Positions 22,500-31,844 are shown, numbered from the stretch's first letter. The stretch: DNA of 64,000 bases from Actinophytocola sp. (GCF_009379765.1 NZ_WHTD01000021.1:1-64000), one strand, 5' to 3'. A program made the numbers and translations. Notes: generated by a model not told the origin, from the sequence alone.

Positions 22500-23421
22500 C
22501 ACCGAAACCGCCGCTCAATCCACAGGCTTTCACCAGTTCGCTGAAAGCTCGTGCTGCCAATACATCGAAGATCACCGGTGTTCCTACCGGCGAACTCCTG
22601 GAGCGCTACCACCATCGTCGCTTGTTGGCCCGGGTCTTCCACGCCGACAACGAGAGCTGGGTCCTCAAAGGTGGCCAAGCTCTGTTGGTGCGGTGGCCCA
22701 AGGCCCGGTACTCAACGGACATCGATCTGTTGCGAACTGTCGATGAAGCCACCGTTGACGAAGCCGTGTCCGCATTGATCACTGCGGTCTCGATGGACTG
22801 CGACGACCATTTGCGCTTCGACCACCACGACACGTCCCGCGAAACGGCTGCGAACAGACCTTCCCGGAAAGTGCGATTCAAGGTCATGTTCGGCCTCAAG
22901 CAACTGTCCATGGTGAGCGTCGACGTCGTGGTGGCCGGACTTCAGCCTCAGGGAGAAACCCTCGTCGAGCAACTAACCCCACCATTCACGTCGACTCCGG
23001 GCCGTGGCCGACGGTGCGCATATGGCCGTTGGAAGATCACGTCGCAGACAAAGTCGCGGCGATGTACGAACGCCATGGCGAGCGACTACTCCCGTCGACC
23101 AGATTCAAGGACCTGGTCGACCTGGTGCTCATCGCGAACAAGTCCTCGTTGAACGGCGCGACTACCCACGCAGCACTGCATGCGGAGGTGCGCCGACGAG
23201 AAGCCGCCGGCACTCACCTGATCCTTCCCGAAATCTTCGTCGTCCCCAGTCCCGCCTGGCCGGCCGGATATCGCGCCGAAGCCGCCAAAGCTCATGAACT
23301 ACCTGTTCACTACCGGACTCTGGACGGTGCGACCACGTTGGCCAACGCATTCATCAGTCCGCTACTGCGACAAGACAGCCCTCCGGGAACGTGGGAGTTC
23401 GAGCGACGCGAGTGGAGTTGA
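22496..23421 (+). pseudogene. AbiEii-type nucleotidyltransferase toxin, frameshifted
   Basis: ATG 22496 overlaps the antitoxin stop. The first frame carries VLKGGQALLVRW and STDIDLLRTVDEA, the GG and DxD motifs of the AbiEii/DUF1814 nucleotidyltransferases, and runs to about 22980 (VEQLTPP). The second frame takes over with TIHVDSGPWPTVRIWPLEDH and continues to AMYERHGERLLPSTRFKDLVDLVLI and the normal C-terminus at 23421. A single indel near 22980 explains the break. In the uninterrupted reading the protein would be ~308 residues, full length for the family. So the toxin is inactive unless the frameshift is a sequencing error, while the antitoxin frame is intact. The gene ends 7 bp before the end of rlmN. 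Confidence 0.82.
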
Positions 23422-23428
23422 GCTCGAT

Positions 23429-24532
23429 TCAGCCCTCGGCGGCGAGTTGACCGCAGGCGGCGGCGATCTCCTGGCCACGGGTGTCGCGGACCGTGCACGC
23501 CACGCCGCCCTCGTTCACCCGGCGAACGAACTCCCGCTCCACCGGCTTCGGCGCAGCGTCCCACTGCGAACCCGGCGTCGGGTTCAGCGGGATCACGTTC
23601 ACGTGCACCAACTGGCCCAGGTGCTTCCGCAGCCGCTTCGCCAGCAGACCCGCCCGCCACGGCTGATCATTGATATCCCTGATCAGCGCATACTCGATCG
23701 ACACCCGACGCCCCGACGTGTCCGCGTAGTACCGCGCCGCCTCCAGAACCTCGTCCACCGACCAACGGTTGTTCACCGGCACCAGCGTGTTCCGCAGCTC
23801 GTCGTCCGGAGTGTGCAACGACACCGCCAGCCGCACCTGCATCTTCTCGTCCGCCAGCTTGCGGATCGCGGGAGCGAGACCCACCGTCGACACCGTCACC
23901 GAACGCTGCGAAATCCCCAGACCATTCGGCGCGGGCTCGGTGATCCGCCGAACCGCCTCCACCACACGCTTGTAGTTGGCCAGCGGCTCACCCATGCCCA
24001 TGAACACGATGTTCGACAGTCGGCCCGGCTCGCCGAGGTCGCCGTCGCGCATGGCGGCCGCCGCGGCGCGGACCTGGTCGACGATCTCGGCCGTCGAGAG
24101 GTTGCGTTGCAGGCCGCCCTGGCCCGTCGCGCAGAACGGGCACGCCATGCCGCAGCCGGCCTGGCTCGACACGCACAGCGTCACCCGGTCCGGGTAGCGC
24201 ATGAGCACGCTCTCGAGCAGCGTGCCGTCGTGCGCGCGCCACAGGGTCTTGCGCGTGGCGTCGTCGTCGCAGCTGATGTGGCGGACCGGCGACAGCAGCG
24301 GCGGCAGCAGGGTCTCGGCGAGCCGGCCCCGGCTGGCGGCCGGGATGTCGGTCATCAGGTCCGGGTCGGCGGTCAGCCGGGCGAAGTAGTGGTGGGAGAG
24401 CTGGTTGGCGCGGAACGGCTTCTCCCCCAGCTCGGTCACCGCCGCACGCCGCTCATCGGCGGACATGTCGGCGAGGTGGCGAGGCGGGAGGCCGCGGCGC
24501 GGCGCGTCGAAGACGAGGGGAAGTGCGGTCAT
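23429..24532 (-). CDS. rlmN: 23S rRNA/tRNA (adenine-C2)-methyltransferase RlmN
   Basis: A complete 367-residue radical-SAM methyltransferase that methylates C2 of A2503 in 23S rRNA and A37 of some tRNAs. The cluster ligands are C127, C131 and C134 in [19 protein letters not shown]. The SAM-binding GMGEPLANY lies near 200, and the C-terminal [11 protein letters not shown] holds the second catalytic cysteine. ATG 24532 is the natural start. Its 3' end is the border of the accessory region: the AbiE pair begins 7 bp away, and two partial copies of its tail lie at 18544-18624 and 21402-21573. Divergent from the padR gene, sharing the 24533-24647 control region. Confidence 0.95.
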   Translation of the reverse strand: MTALPLVFDAPRRGLPPRHLADMSADERRAAVTELGEKPFRANQLSHHYFARLTADPDLMTDIPAASRGRLAETLLPPLLSPVRHISCDDDATRKTLWRAHDGTLLESVLMRYPDRVTLCVSSQAGCGMACPFCATGQGGLQRNLSTAEIVDQVRAAAAAMRDGDLGEPGRLSNIVFMGMGEPLANYKRVVEAVRRITEPAPNGLGISQRSVTVSTVGLAPAIRKLADEKMQVRLAVSLHTPDDELRNTLVPVNNRWSVDEVLEAARYYADTSGRRVSIEYALIRDINDQPWRAGLLAKRLRKHLGQLVHVNVIPLNPTPGSQWDAAPKPVEREFVRRVNEGGVACTVRDTRGQEIAAACGQLAAEG

Positions 24533-24577
24533 AACCCGTTCATTCTCCCATGCCGCCGATTGAGGGAATGCCGTTGC

Positions 24578-24616
24578 ATCGCGATACGTTCCGATATATC
24601 GTCAACGTATCGCGAT
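24578..24616. promoter_or_regulatory. Perfect 13-bp inverted repeat, PadR operator candidate
   Basis: ATCGCGATACGTT (24578-24590) and AACGTATCGCGAT (24604-24616) are exact inverted repeats around a 13-bp spacer that itself holds GATATATC. The site ends 31 bp before the padR start and is AT-rich against its surroundings, so it probably covers the promoter and mediates autorepression. It may also affect rlmN, whose start is 46 bp away on the other side. Confidence 0.7.
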
Positions 24617-24647
24617 ACCACGCGATGCCCACAGGGAGGAACTGATC

Positions 24648-25382
24648 ATGCGTCCATCATTCGGACATCGAGAACATCACCATCGCGGGCGGCCCGACTT
24701 CGGCGCCCCGCACGAGGCCTTCGGGCCGGAGGACCTCGGGGCCTTCACCCCGCCGCAGGCACACGGGCCGTTCCCGCCGCCACCGCCGCAACCGCCGTTC
24801 GGGCCCTGGCCCGGCATGCCGGGGTTTCCCGGCTTCCCTGGCGGACCGGCCGGACGCCGCGGCGGGGGTCGGCGGCGCGGCGGCCCCGGGGGTGGCCGGC
24901 GCAGCAGGCGCGGCGACGTCCGGGCGGCGATCCTCGCCCTGCTCGCCGAACGGCCGATGCACGGCTACGAGATGATCCAGGAGATCACCGAGCGCAGCGG
25001 CCAGATCTGGCGTCCCAGCCCCGGCTCGGTCTACCCGACGCTACAGCTGCTCGCCGACGAGGGCCTTGTCTCCAGCACCGAGGGCAGCGGCGGCAAACGT
25101 CGCTTCGAGCTCACCGAGGAAGGCCGCGCGGCCGCCGAGAAGCACGCCACCGCGCCGCCCTGGGAGGAGATCGCCCAGGACATCGACCCGCACGACGTGA
25201 GTCTGCACAACGCGATCGGCCAGCTCATGGGCGCCACGATGCAGGTCGCGCACGCGGCCACGGACAGCCAGAAGCAGCGCGCGATCGAGGTGCTCAACGA
25301 GGCTCGCCGGGAGGTCTACGCCATCCTCGGCGAGGTCGAGCCGCCCGCCGTCCCCGACGACGAGGAGGAAGAAGAGGACTGA
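24648..25382 (+). CDS. PadR family transcriptional regulator with long His/Pro/Gly-rich N-terminus
   Basis: A 244-residue regulator with AGGGAGGA 8 nt before ATG 24648. The first ~85 residues are low-complexity (PFPPPPPQPPFGPWP, FPGGPAGRRGGGRRRGG) with several histidines near the start. Residues ~90-165 are the PadR winged helix (RAAILALLAERPMHGYEMIQ, RPSPGSVYPTLQLLADEGLV, GKRRFELTEEGRAAA). The C-terminal helices (~170-240) mediate dimerisation, ending in an acidic tail (DDEEEEED). The inverted repeat at 24578-24616 is the likely operator. Its stop abuts that of the convergent methyltransferase (TGATCA). PadR regulators often control efflux or membrane stress genes; no such neighbour is present here. 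Confidence 0.92.
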   Translation: MRPSFGHREHHHRGRPDFGAPHEAFGPEDLGAFTPPQAHGPFPPPPPQPPFGPWPGMPGFPGFPGGPAGRRGGGRRRGGPGGGRRSRRGDVRAAILALLAERPMHGYEMIQEITERSGQIWRPSPGSVYPTLQLLADEGLVSSTEGSGGKRRFELTEEGRAAAEKHATAPPWEEIAQDIDPHDVSLHNAIGQLMGATMQVAHAATDSQKQRAIEVLNEARREVYAILGEVEPPAVPDDEEEEED

Positions 25383-26150
25383 TCAGGGCCTGAGCAGTCC
25401 GGTCGGCTTGCGCCGGTGCAACACCCGGTAGCCGACCGGCAGGCTCAGGCCCACCACCTCGGCGATCGCCCGCGCGGCGACCCGCGCGGAGAACTCGATC
25501 CGCAGCACCGCGGCCAGGTCGGCGCGGTCGGCGAACCGCCAGACCGTCTCGACCTGCCGGGCGGTGAACCCCGTGAGGTCGAAGAACGTGTCGACCTCGA
25601 CGGTGTCGTAGCCGGGCATGTCCGCGCGCATCCAGTCGCCGTAGGGCTTGTGCCGCACGTCGAGATCGACGATCACCAGCAACCCGCCGGGGCGCAGCAC
25701 CCGGTCCGCCTCGGCGAGCCCCGGCTCACAACCGGGGCCGAAGAAGTACGCGGTCCGCGCGTGCACGAGGTCCACGCTCGCGTCCGGAAGTGGCAGCCGC
25801 TGCGCCGAACCGGTCAGCACCTCGACGGTGGCCAGCTCGAGCACCCGGGCGCGAGCGCGGCGGACCAGCGGCAGGTGCGGCTCGACGCCGACGACCCGGC
25901 GCGCGGTCGCGGCGAAGCGAGGCAGGTGGAAGCCGTCACCGCAGCCGATGTCGACCACGTCCTGGCCGGTCCAGTCGACGAGCCCGGCGAGCATCCGCCA
26001 GACGTCGCCGTCCACGTCCTGCGCCGTGTTCTCGATCTCGTAGACGTCGGGCCAGTGCCAGATGTTCGGGCTCGGCAGCGTGTCCACCCCGCGCCGGACC
26101 GCGGCGAGCCGCTCGCGCGCCCGCGACATCATTCCCACATCCACCAGCAA
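25383..26150 (-). CDS. Class I SAM-dependent methyltransferase
   Basis: A 255-residue methyltransferase of the UbiE/Methyltransf_11 type. Motif I is VVDIGCGDGFHLPRF (~67-81), the acidic end of beta-2 is VVGVEPH, and motif II/III are DLVHARTAYFFGPGCE and EADRVLRPGGLLVIVDLD. The end is basic (HRRKPTGLLRP). The start may be ATG 26150 or one of two ATGs six and seven codons downstream. It follows cdsA by 7 bp, in the same direction, so it is probably in the frr-cdsA operon. The substrate is not evident; proteins of this type near rlmN and cdsA are conserved in actinomycetes without assigned function. Confidence 0.85.
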   Translation of the reverse strand: MLVDVGMMSRARERLAAVRRGVDTLPSPNIWHWPDVYEIENTAQDVDGDVWRMLAGLVDWTGQDVVDIGCGDGFHLPRFAATARRVVGVEPHLPLVRRARARVLELATVEVLTGSAQRLPLPDASVDLVHARTAYFFGPGCEPGLAEADRVLRPGGLLVIVDLDVRHKPYGDWMRADMPGYDTVEVDTFFDLTGFTARQVETVWRFADRADLAAVLRIEFSARVAARAIAEVVGLSLPVGYRVLHRRKPTGLLRP

Positions 26151-26157
26151 ACCAGGC

Positions 26158-27081
26158 TCAGTGCGGCACGAACAGGCGCAACAGCAGCCAGGACACCACC
26201 GCGGACGGCAGCAGCGAGTCGAGCCGGTCCATGAGCCCGCCGTGGCCGGGCAGCAGGTGGCCCATGTCCTTGATCTTGAGGTCGCGTTTGACCAACGACT
26301 CGACCAGGTCGCCGCTGGTGGCGGTGCACACCAGCGCGGCGCCGAACAGCGCGCCGTGCCACCACTGCCCGTCCAGCAGGAGCGTGACCGACAGGACGCC
26401 GGCGGCGATGCCCGCGACCATCGACCCGGCGAAGCCCTCCCAGGACTTCTTCGGGCTGATGACCTTGGCCATCGGGTGCTTGCCGAACCACACGCCCGCA
26501 GCGAACCCGCCGGTGTCCGAGCAGACCACCAGGATCATGAAGCACAGCACCCGCGCCGCGCCGTCCTCGGGCACCACGAGCATCGCCGCGAACGACGCCA
26601 TCAGCGGCACGTACGCCGCCGAGAGCACCGACGCGCCGAGGTCGCGCACGTAGTCCTCGACGCCGCCACGAAAGCGCCACACCATGCACGCGAGCACCGT
26701 GAGCACGAACGCGGCGATCAGCCCGTTGCGCCCGAACGGCCAGGACAGCCACACCATCGCCTGCCCGCCGACCAGCACCGGCGGCAGCGTGACCCGGATG
26801 TCCGCCGCCCGCTTGAGCGCGCCGGCCAGCTCGTAGGTGCCGATCGCGACGGCCACCGCGACCACGCCGACGAAGATCTGCCGCACGGTCAGCAACGACA
26901 CAAGTACGGCGGCGCCGAGCACCAGGGCGACGGCGATCGAGACCGGCACGTTGCGCCCGGCGCGCGAAGGCGCCACGGCGGCGCCACCGGTCGTCACACT
27001 GCTCCCCTCGGTCGGCTCAGGCTGTTCCGCGGCCGCACCGGCCACGTCACCGGGTAGGTCACTGGGCATGTCGCTCGTCAC
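26158..27081 (-). CDS. cdsA: Phosphatidate cytidylyltransferase
   Basis: A 307-residue integral membrane enzyme making CDP-diacylglycerol from phosphatidic acid and CTP, the branch point for phosphatidylinositol, cardiolipin and phosphatidylethanolamine. After a ~45-residue cytosolic leader there are about eight transmembrane helices. Signature features are CSDTGGFAAGVWFGKHP, ISPKKSWEGFAGS and the C-terminal SLVKRDLKIKDMGHLLPGHG with GLMDRLDS. It lies 13 bp downstream of frr in the same direction, the standard actinobacterial order pyrH-frr-cdsA. Confidence 0.95.
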   Translation of the reverse strand: MTSDMPSDLPGDVAGAAAEQPEPTEGSSVTTGGAAVAPSRAGRNVPVSIAVALVLGAAVLVSLLTVRQIFVGVVAVAVAIGTYELAGALKRAADIRVTLPPVLVGGQAMVWLSWPFGRNGLIAAFVLTVLACMVWRFRGGVEDYVRDLGASVLSAAYVPLMASFAAMLVVPEDGAARVLCFMILVVCSDTGGFAAGVWFGKHPMAKVISPKKSWEGFAGSMVAGIAAGVLSVTLLLDGQWWHGALFGAALVCTATSGDLVESLVKRDLKIKDMGHLLPGHGGLMDRLDSLLPSAVVSWLLLRLFVPH

Positions 27082-27094
27082 TTGGTCGAACGTC

Positions 27095-27652
27095 TCAGAC
27101 GTCGAGCAGCTCGGCTTCCTTGTGCTTGACCAGCTCCTCGACCTGCGTGACGTACTTGTCGGTGACGTGCTGGAGCTCCTTCTCCGCGCGGCCGACCTCG
27201 TCCTCGCCCGCCTCGCCGTCCTTGGCGATGCGGTGCAGCTCCTCGTTGGCCTTGCGGCGCACGTTGCGGATGGAGATCTTGGCGTCCTCGCCCTTGTTCT
27301 TGGCCACCTTGACCATCTCGCGGCGGCGTTCCTCGGACAGCTGCGGGATCACCACGCGGATGATCGTGCCGTCGTTGGACGGGTTGACCCCCAGGTCGGA
27401 GTCGCGGATCGCCCGCTCGATCGCGTTCAGCTGGCTCATGTCGTAGGGCTTGACGATCGCCATCCTGGCCTCGGGGATGCTGACCCCGGCGACCTGGTTG
27501 AGCGGCGTCGAGGCGCCGTAGTAGTCGACGACGATGCGCGAGAACATCCCCGGGTTCGCGCGGCCGGTGCGAACCGTGCCGAGCTCCTCCTTGGCCACCG
27601 ACACGGCCTTTTCCATCTTCTCCTCGGCGTCGAGGAGTGTCTCGTCGATCAA
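27095..27652 (-). CDS. frr: Ribosome recycling factor
   Basis: A 185-residue protein of canonical length that splits post-termination ribosomes together with EF-G. It shows the family signatures [35 protein letters not shown] and [23 protein letters not shown] 27652 lies 32 bp after the pyrH stop. It is in the pyrH-frr-cdsA cluster. Confidence 0.97.
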   Translation of the reverse strand: MIDETLLDAEEKMEKAVSVAKEELGTVRTGRANPGMFSRIVVDYYGASTPLNQVAGVSIPEARMAIVKPYDMSQLNAIERAIRDSDLGVNPSNDGTIIRVVIPQLSEERRREMVKVAKNKGEDAKISIRNVRRKANEELHRIAKDGEAGEDEVGRAEKELQHVTDKYVTQVEELVKHKEAELLDV

Positions 27653-27684
27653 AGCTGCTCCTGTTGTTGTCTCCCCGGCCGCTG

Positions 27685-28410
27685 TCAGGGAGTGCTGACG
27701 ACCGTGCCGATCCTCTCACCACGCACCGCACGCGCGATGTTCCCCTCGACCAACAGGTTGAAGACGATGATCGGCATGTTGTTGTCCATGCACAGGCTGA
27801 ACGCCGTCGCGTCGGCGACCGCCAGGCCCCGCTCGAGCACCTCGCGGTGGGTGATGCGCTCGAACTTCTTCGCGTCCGGGGTCGTCTTGGGGTCGGCGGT
27901 GTAGACCCCGTCGACCGACTTGGCCATGAGCACGACCTCGCAGCCGATCTCCAGCGCGCGCTGGGCGGCGGCGGTGTCGGTGGAGAAGTAGGGCATGCCG
28001 ACGCCGCCGGCGAAGATGACGACCCGCCCCTTCTCCAGGTGCCGCTCGGCGCGCCGCGGGATGTAGGGCTCGGCGACCTGGCCCATCGTGATCGCGGTCT
28101 GGACCCGGGTGTCGATGCCGAGCTTCTCGAGGAAGTCCTGCAGCGCCAGGCAGTTCATGACGGTACCGAGCATGGCCATGTAGTCGGCCCGGTCGCGGTC
28201 CATGCCCCGCTGGGAGAGCTCCGCGCCGCGGAAGAAGTTGCCGCCGCCGATGACGACGGACACCTGCACGCCGTCGCGCACGACCTCGGCGATCTGGCGG
28301 GCCACGGTCTGCACCACGTCGGGGTCGACGCCCACCTCGCCGCCACCGAACATCTCGCCACCGAGCTTGAGCAACACTCTGCGGAACCCGTGTCCAGGGC
28401 CTTCCATCAC
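27685..28410 (-). CDS. pyrH: UMP kinase
   Basis: A 241-residue uridylate kinase converting UMP to UDP. The amino-acid-kinase fold motifs are [12 protein letters not shown] (phosphate loop), [31 protein letters not shown] and [23 protein letters not shown] 28410 is preceded by GAGGGAGAA. A hairpin terminator lies between this gene and tsf, so pyrH-frr-cdsA probably has its own promoter in the 28411-28502 gap. Confidence 0.97.
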   Translation of the reverse strand: MMEGPGHGFRRVLLKLGGEMFGGGEVGVDPDVVQTVARQIAEVVRDGVQVSVVIGGGNFFRGAELSQRGMDRDRADYMAMLGTVMNCLALQDFLEKLGIDTRVQTAITMGQVAEPYIPRRAERHLEKGRVVIFAGGVGMPYFSTDTAAAQRALEIGCEVVLMAKSVDGVYTADPKTTPDAKKFERITHREVLERGLAVADATAFSLCMDNNMPIIVFNLLVEGNIARAVRGERIGTVVSTP

Positions 28411-28444
28411 GACGTTCTCCCTCGCGTGCTGTGACTACAGGACT

Positions 28445-28479
28445 GTGCCCCGCCCTCGGCGATAGCGAGGGCGGGGCAC
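28445..28479 (-). terminator. Hairpin terminator after tsf
   Basis: GTGCCCCGCCCTCG (28445-28458) and CGAGGGCGGGGCAC (28466-28479) make a perfect 14-bp stem with a 7-nt loop. It lies 23 bp downstream of the tsf stop in the direction of rpsB-tsf transcription. There is no U tract. Confidence 0.85.
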
Positions 28480-28502
28480 CGCCTGGGATCCGGGTTCCGG
28501 GA

Positions 28503-29342
28503 TCAGGACTGGCCGATCTCGAACCTGGCGAACCGGGTGACCGTGACGCCAGCACCGTCGAGCAGGGCCTTGACGGTCTTCTTGGAGTCCTGCACGGAGG
28601 ACTGCTCGAGGAGCACGGCGTCCTTGTAGAAGCCGTTGACCCGACCCTCGACGATCCTGGGCAGCGCCTGCTCCGGCTTGCCCTCCTCGCGTGCGGTCTC
28701 CTCGGCGATCCGCCGCTCGGTGGCGATGACGTCCTCGGGGATCTCGTCCCGGGTGACGTAACGCGGCTTCATCGCGGCGATCTGCATGGCCGCCCCGCGC
28801 GCCGCCTCGGCAGTGGCATCGGCAGTGGCATCGGAGCCGTCGCCGGTGAACTCGACCAGCACACCGACGGTGGGCGGCAGGTCGGGGTCGCGGCGGTGCA
28901 GGTAGGTGGCGACCGGTCCGTCGTACGCGACCACCCTGCGCAGCTCCAGCTTCTCACCGATCTTGGCGGACAGCTCCTGCACGGCGTCGGTGACCGTCTT
29001 GCCGTCCAGGTCGGCGTTCGCCAGCGCGTCGACATCGGCCGGCTTGACGGCCTTGGCGACCTCGATGACCTGGTTGGCAAGGCCCTGGAAGTCGGCGTTC
29101 TTGGCGACGAAGTCGGTCTCGCAGTTCAGCTCGACCATGACGCCGCCGTCCGCGGCGACCAGGCCGTTGGCCGTGGTGCGCTCGGCCCGCTTGCCGACAT
29201 CCTTGGCGCCCTTGATACGCAAGATCTCGACCGCCTTGTCGAAGTCGCCGTCGGCCTCGTCGAGGGCCTTCTTGCAGGCCATCATGCCGGCGCCGGTGAG
29301 CTCACGGATCCGCTTGACGTCGGCCGTGGTGTAGTTAGCCAT
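28503..29342 (-). CDS. tsf: Translation elongation factor Ts
   Basis: A 279-residue guanine-nucleotide exchange factor for EF-Tu. ATG 29342 ([20 protein letters not shown]) is the conserved start; an upstream ATG at 29357 adds five unlikely residues. Signatures are [20 protein letters not shown], the EF-Tu-contact TDFVAKN and [18 protein letters not shown]. It follows rpsB by 42 bp as usual and is terminated by the hairpin at 28445-28479. Confidence 0.97.
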   Translation of the reverse strand: MANYTTADVKRIRELTGAGMMACKKALDEADGDFDKAVEILRIKGAKDVGKRAERTTANGLVAADGGVMVELNCETDFVAKNADFQGLANQVIEVAKAVKPADVDALANADLDGKTVTDAVQELSAKIGEKLELRRVVAYDGPVATYLHRRDPDLPPTVGVLVEFTGDGSDATADATAEAARGAAMQIAAMKPRYVTRDEIPEDVIATERRIAEETAREEGKPEQALPRIVEGRVNGFYKDAVLLEQSSVQDSKKTVKALLDGAGVTVTRFARFEIGQS

Positions 29343-29384
29343 CGTGGCTCTATCCATCCTTCTTTCGGTATGTGCGCGCTTGGT

Positions 29385-30233
29385 TCAGGACTCGCTCGGC
29401 GCCTCGGCCGGCTTGGCCGGAGCCTCGGCGCCACCACCGGCGGGGGCGTTCTGCCCGACCAGCAGCTCCTGCTCCCACTCGGGCAGCGGCTCGGCGGTGG
29501 CGACGGCCGGCTTGTCCTCGCCGTCCGGCACACCGTTGCGCACGCCGGCGCGGGCCATCAGACCGGCGGCCGCGGCCTCGGCCACGACCTTGGTCAGCAG
29601 TGCGGCGGAGCGGATCGCGTCGTCGTTGCCCGGGATCGGGTAGTCGACCTCGTCCGGGTCGCAGTTGGTGTCGAGGATCGCGACGACCGGGATGTTGAGC
29701 TTGCGCGCCTCGCCGACGGCGATGTGCTCCTTCTTGGTGTCGACGATCCACACCGCGGAAGGGACCTTCGCCATGTCGCGGATACCGCCCAGGGTCCGCT
29801 CGAGCTTGTCCTTCTCGCGGGTGAGCATCAGGATCTCCTTCTTGGTGAGACCCTGGAAGCCACCGGTCTGCTCCATCGACTCCAGCTCCTTGAGGCGCTG
29901 GAGACGCTTGTGCACGGTGGAGAAGTTGGTGAGCATGCCGCCCAGCCAGCGCTGGTTGACGAAGGGCATCCCGACCCGGAGCGCCTCGTTGGCGATCGCT
30001 TCCTGGGCCTGCTTCTTGGTGCCCACGAACAGGATCGAGCCACCGTGCGCGACGGTCTCCTTGATGAACTCGTACGCGCGCCCGATGTAGGACAGCGTCT
30101 GCTCGAGGTCGATGATGTAGATGCCGTTGCGCTCGGTGAGGATGTAGCGCTTCATCTTCGGGTTCCACCGGCGGGTCTGGTGCCCGAAGTGCACACCGGA
30201 GTCGAGCAACTGCTTCATGGTGACGACGGCCAT
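29385..30233 (-). CDS. rpsB: 30S ribosomal protein S2
   Basis: A 282-residue S2 protein. It starts [20 protein letters not shown] and has the family blocks [23 protein letters not shown] and [20 protein letters not shown]. The last ~50 residues are an Ala/Glu/Pro-rich tail, longer than in E. coli and common in actinobacteria. It is the first gene of rpsB-tsf and divergent from the M23 peptidase gene. The intervening 30234-30594 stretch holds promoters and two DnaA-box-like motifs, with no gene. Confidence 0.97.
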   Translation of the reverse strand: MAVVTMKQLLDSGVHFGHQTRRWNPKMKRYILTERNGIYIIDLEQTLSYIGRAYEFIKETVAHGGSILFVGTKKQAQEAIANEALRVGMPFVNQRWLGGMLTNFSTVHKRLQRLKELESMEQTGGFQGLTKKEILMLTREKDKLERTLGGIRDMAKVPSAVWIVDTKKEHIAVGEARKLNIPVVAILDTNCDPDEVDYPIPGNDDAIRSAALLTKVVAEAAAAGLMARAGVRNGVPDGEDKPAVATAEPLPEWEQELLVGQNAPAGGGAEAPAKPAEAPSES

Positions 30234-30514
30234 GGCCTGCTTCGCACCTCTTCTGTCTGCGCGCCGGGTGTCCGCCTCGACGCGATGTCGGTTGTCGCTC
30301 CCTCTGCGTTTTGCGAGGTCGCCCTGGTGTCAGTGCCGACAGCCGGACCCAACACAACGTCGTTGCCTCAGGACCGCCGGATGCCGCTGATCGCCGCTCT
30401 CGCCGCGACTGGTGCACTGGCACGCGAAGTCGATCCGTGTTCCCACGGACCGCGTCTGGCAGTCTACGCTGTTCGGGGCGCCTGCCTTCGACCAGGCCAC
30501 CCCTGCGCTGCCAG

Positions 30515-30542
30515 TTATCCACAACCCATCCGGTTGTCCACA
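30515..30542 (+). promoter_or_regulatory. Paired DnaA-box-like 9-mers, 52 nt before the M23 gene
   Basis: TTATCCACA (30515-30523) and TTGTCCACA (30534-30542) are direct repeats separated by 10 bp. The first is the classical DnaA box and the second the form common in actinomycetes. The same two-box arrangement, with the same 10-bp gap and the same 52-nt distance to the start codon, occurs before yraN at 37296-37323. Confidence 0.6.
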
Positions 30543-30594
30543 GATTCCCCTCGCCTCGCACCCGCCACGGGCCCCTCCCGGCAGGGTTGACGGC

Positions 30595-31320
30595 ATGCAC
30601 CCGCACCCACCCGCTCCCCCGAGTCCCCGCATGTCCACCGTCGTGCTCGCCCTGGTCGCGGGCTTCGCGTCGGTTGTCGCGCCACCGCTGTTCGGCGTGG
30701 CCTCCGCGCCGACCCGCCCTGCCGTGGCCTTGCCGGGCACCTCACCGGAGCCGGCGCGAGGCTCGGCCGGGTCGGCCGACGCCGCGGTGAGCTCAGCCGG
30801 GTCGGTCGCGGTGGCCGAGGCGAGCTCCGCGGTACCGCGGGCCGGACCGCCGGCTCCGTCGGCTTCTTCGGCGCGGCAGCCGAACACGCCGGCCGAGCGG
30901 TTCGGGTGGCCGCTCGCGCCACCGCACCCGGTGGTGCGCCCGTTCCAGGCGCCGTCCTCGCCGTACGGGCCCGGCCATCGCGGCGTCGACCTCGGCGGGT
31001 CGACGGGCGAGCCGGTGCTGGCCGCGGCGGCCGGCGTGGTGGTGTTCGCGGGCGACCTCGCCGGGCGGGGCGTGGTGTCGGTCGACCATCCGAACGGCCT
31101 GCGCACCACCTACGAGCCGGTGGCTCCCGCGGTCGAGGCCGGTCAGCGGGTGGCGGCCGGCGCGGTGCTCGGCCACCTGCGCCCGGGCCATCTCGGGTGC
31201 ACGGGTGCGCCGGCGTGCCTGCACTGGGGTGTGCGACGCGGCGAGGAGTACCTGGACCCGCTCGCGCTGGTGTCCACCACGGGACGAGTGCGGCTACTGC
31301 CGTGGAAGGAGGAGAGCTAG
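30595..31320 (+). CDS. M23-family murein peptidase domain protein, secreted
   Basis: A 241-residue exported protein. ATG 30595 is taken as start because its upstream element is at the same distance as that of yraN; ATG 30631 is an alternative. An N-terminal hydrophobic segment (TVVLALVAGFASVVAPPLFG) is a signal peptide or anchor. An Ala/Ser/Pro-rich linker follows, then the LytM/M23 domain: GHRGVDLGGSTGEPV supplies the first zinc His and Asp, GVVVFAGDLAGRGVVSVDH the core, and ACLHWGVRRGEEYLDPL the last His. The expected role is cleavage of peptidoglycan cross-bridges or control of a hydrolase. Divergent from rpsB; an IS remnant begins just after its stop. Confidence 0.88.
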   Translation: MHPHPPAPPSPRMSTVVLALVAGFASVVAPPLFGVASAPTRPAVALPGTSPEPARGSAGSADAAVSSAGSVAVAEASSAVPRAGPPAPSASSARQPNTPAERFGWPLAPPHPVVRPFQAPSSPYGPGHRGVDLGGSTGEPVLAAAAGVVVFAGDLAGRGVVSVDHPNGLRTTYEPVAPAVEAGQRVAAGAVLGHLRPGHLGCTGAPACLHWGVRRGEEYLDPLALVSTTGRVRLLPWKEES

Positions 31321-31823
31321 ACCAACAAGTCCCAACTGGTCAGTGGTGGTCGTAGGCGAGCGGTGAGCGGGTGATGGGATGGCCGGTGGCGCGGTTGTGT
31401 CAGATCGCGGCAGTCAGGGTGAGCAGGCGTTGGGCGATCGGCGAGGTGGGCGTCGGGCTCCGCAGCCGTTGTCGGTGCTGATCAGCCGGGCGTGGGTGCT
31501 CGAGCAGGACGGACGGGTCGTGGTCGAGGGTCGTCATGATGACGTGGCGTTCGTCGGGTTCGGGGTGGCCGGTGCCCAGGTGATCGGGAGCCCGGCCGGG
31601 GTGCGGATCGGGCGCGGGCGCAGGTCCCCGGAGGCAGCGTGCGTGGCTGGCGCGGTAGCCGTAGCCGGCCCGGCCGGCGAGTTCGGATCGCGTGGCGGCT
31701 TCGCGGGAACGACCGCATTGGACCGGGGTGGAGTCGACCACCCGGGATCGGCGCCGGGGTAGATGACGGGGCAGGAACGGCGAGGGTTCGTCCTCAGGCA
31801 CCCACCCAGACTTGGGACTTACT
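31321..31823 (-). mobile_element. IS982-type insertion sequence remnant
   Basis: The minus strand (31400-31801) encodes RRRSRVVDSTPVQCGRSREA, TRSELAGRAGYGYRASHAR, HPEPDERHVIMTTLDHDP and, at the end, QRLLTLTAAI. These match the DDE core and terminus of IS982-family transposases (VDSTPVECGRSRE, LTAAIWHN in the family). The middle is out of frame and a large part of the C-terminal half is deleted. Near the ends AAGTCCCAA (31326-31334) and TTGGGACTT (31812-31820) are inverted copies and look like terminal repeats. The remnant fills the gap between the M23 gene and the end of whiG. It cannot move by itself. Confidence 0.7.
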
Positions 31824-31844
31824 CGTCCAGGAGGAGCTGACGGA

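Noticed and set aside
30500..30545. DnaA-box-like 9-mers as a replication origin
   Set aside because: Only two boxes are present, with no AT-rich unwinding element and no dnaA, dnaN or rpmH nearby. A promoter-associated element is the better reading.
28431..30590. 719-residue plus-strand frame opposite tsf and rpsB
   Set aside because: It is the antisense of two highly conserved translation genes and has no family features.
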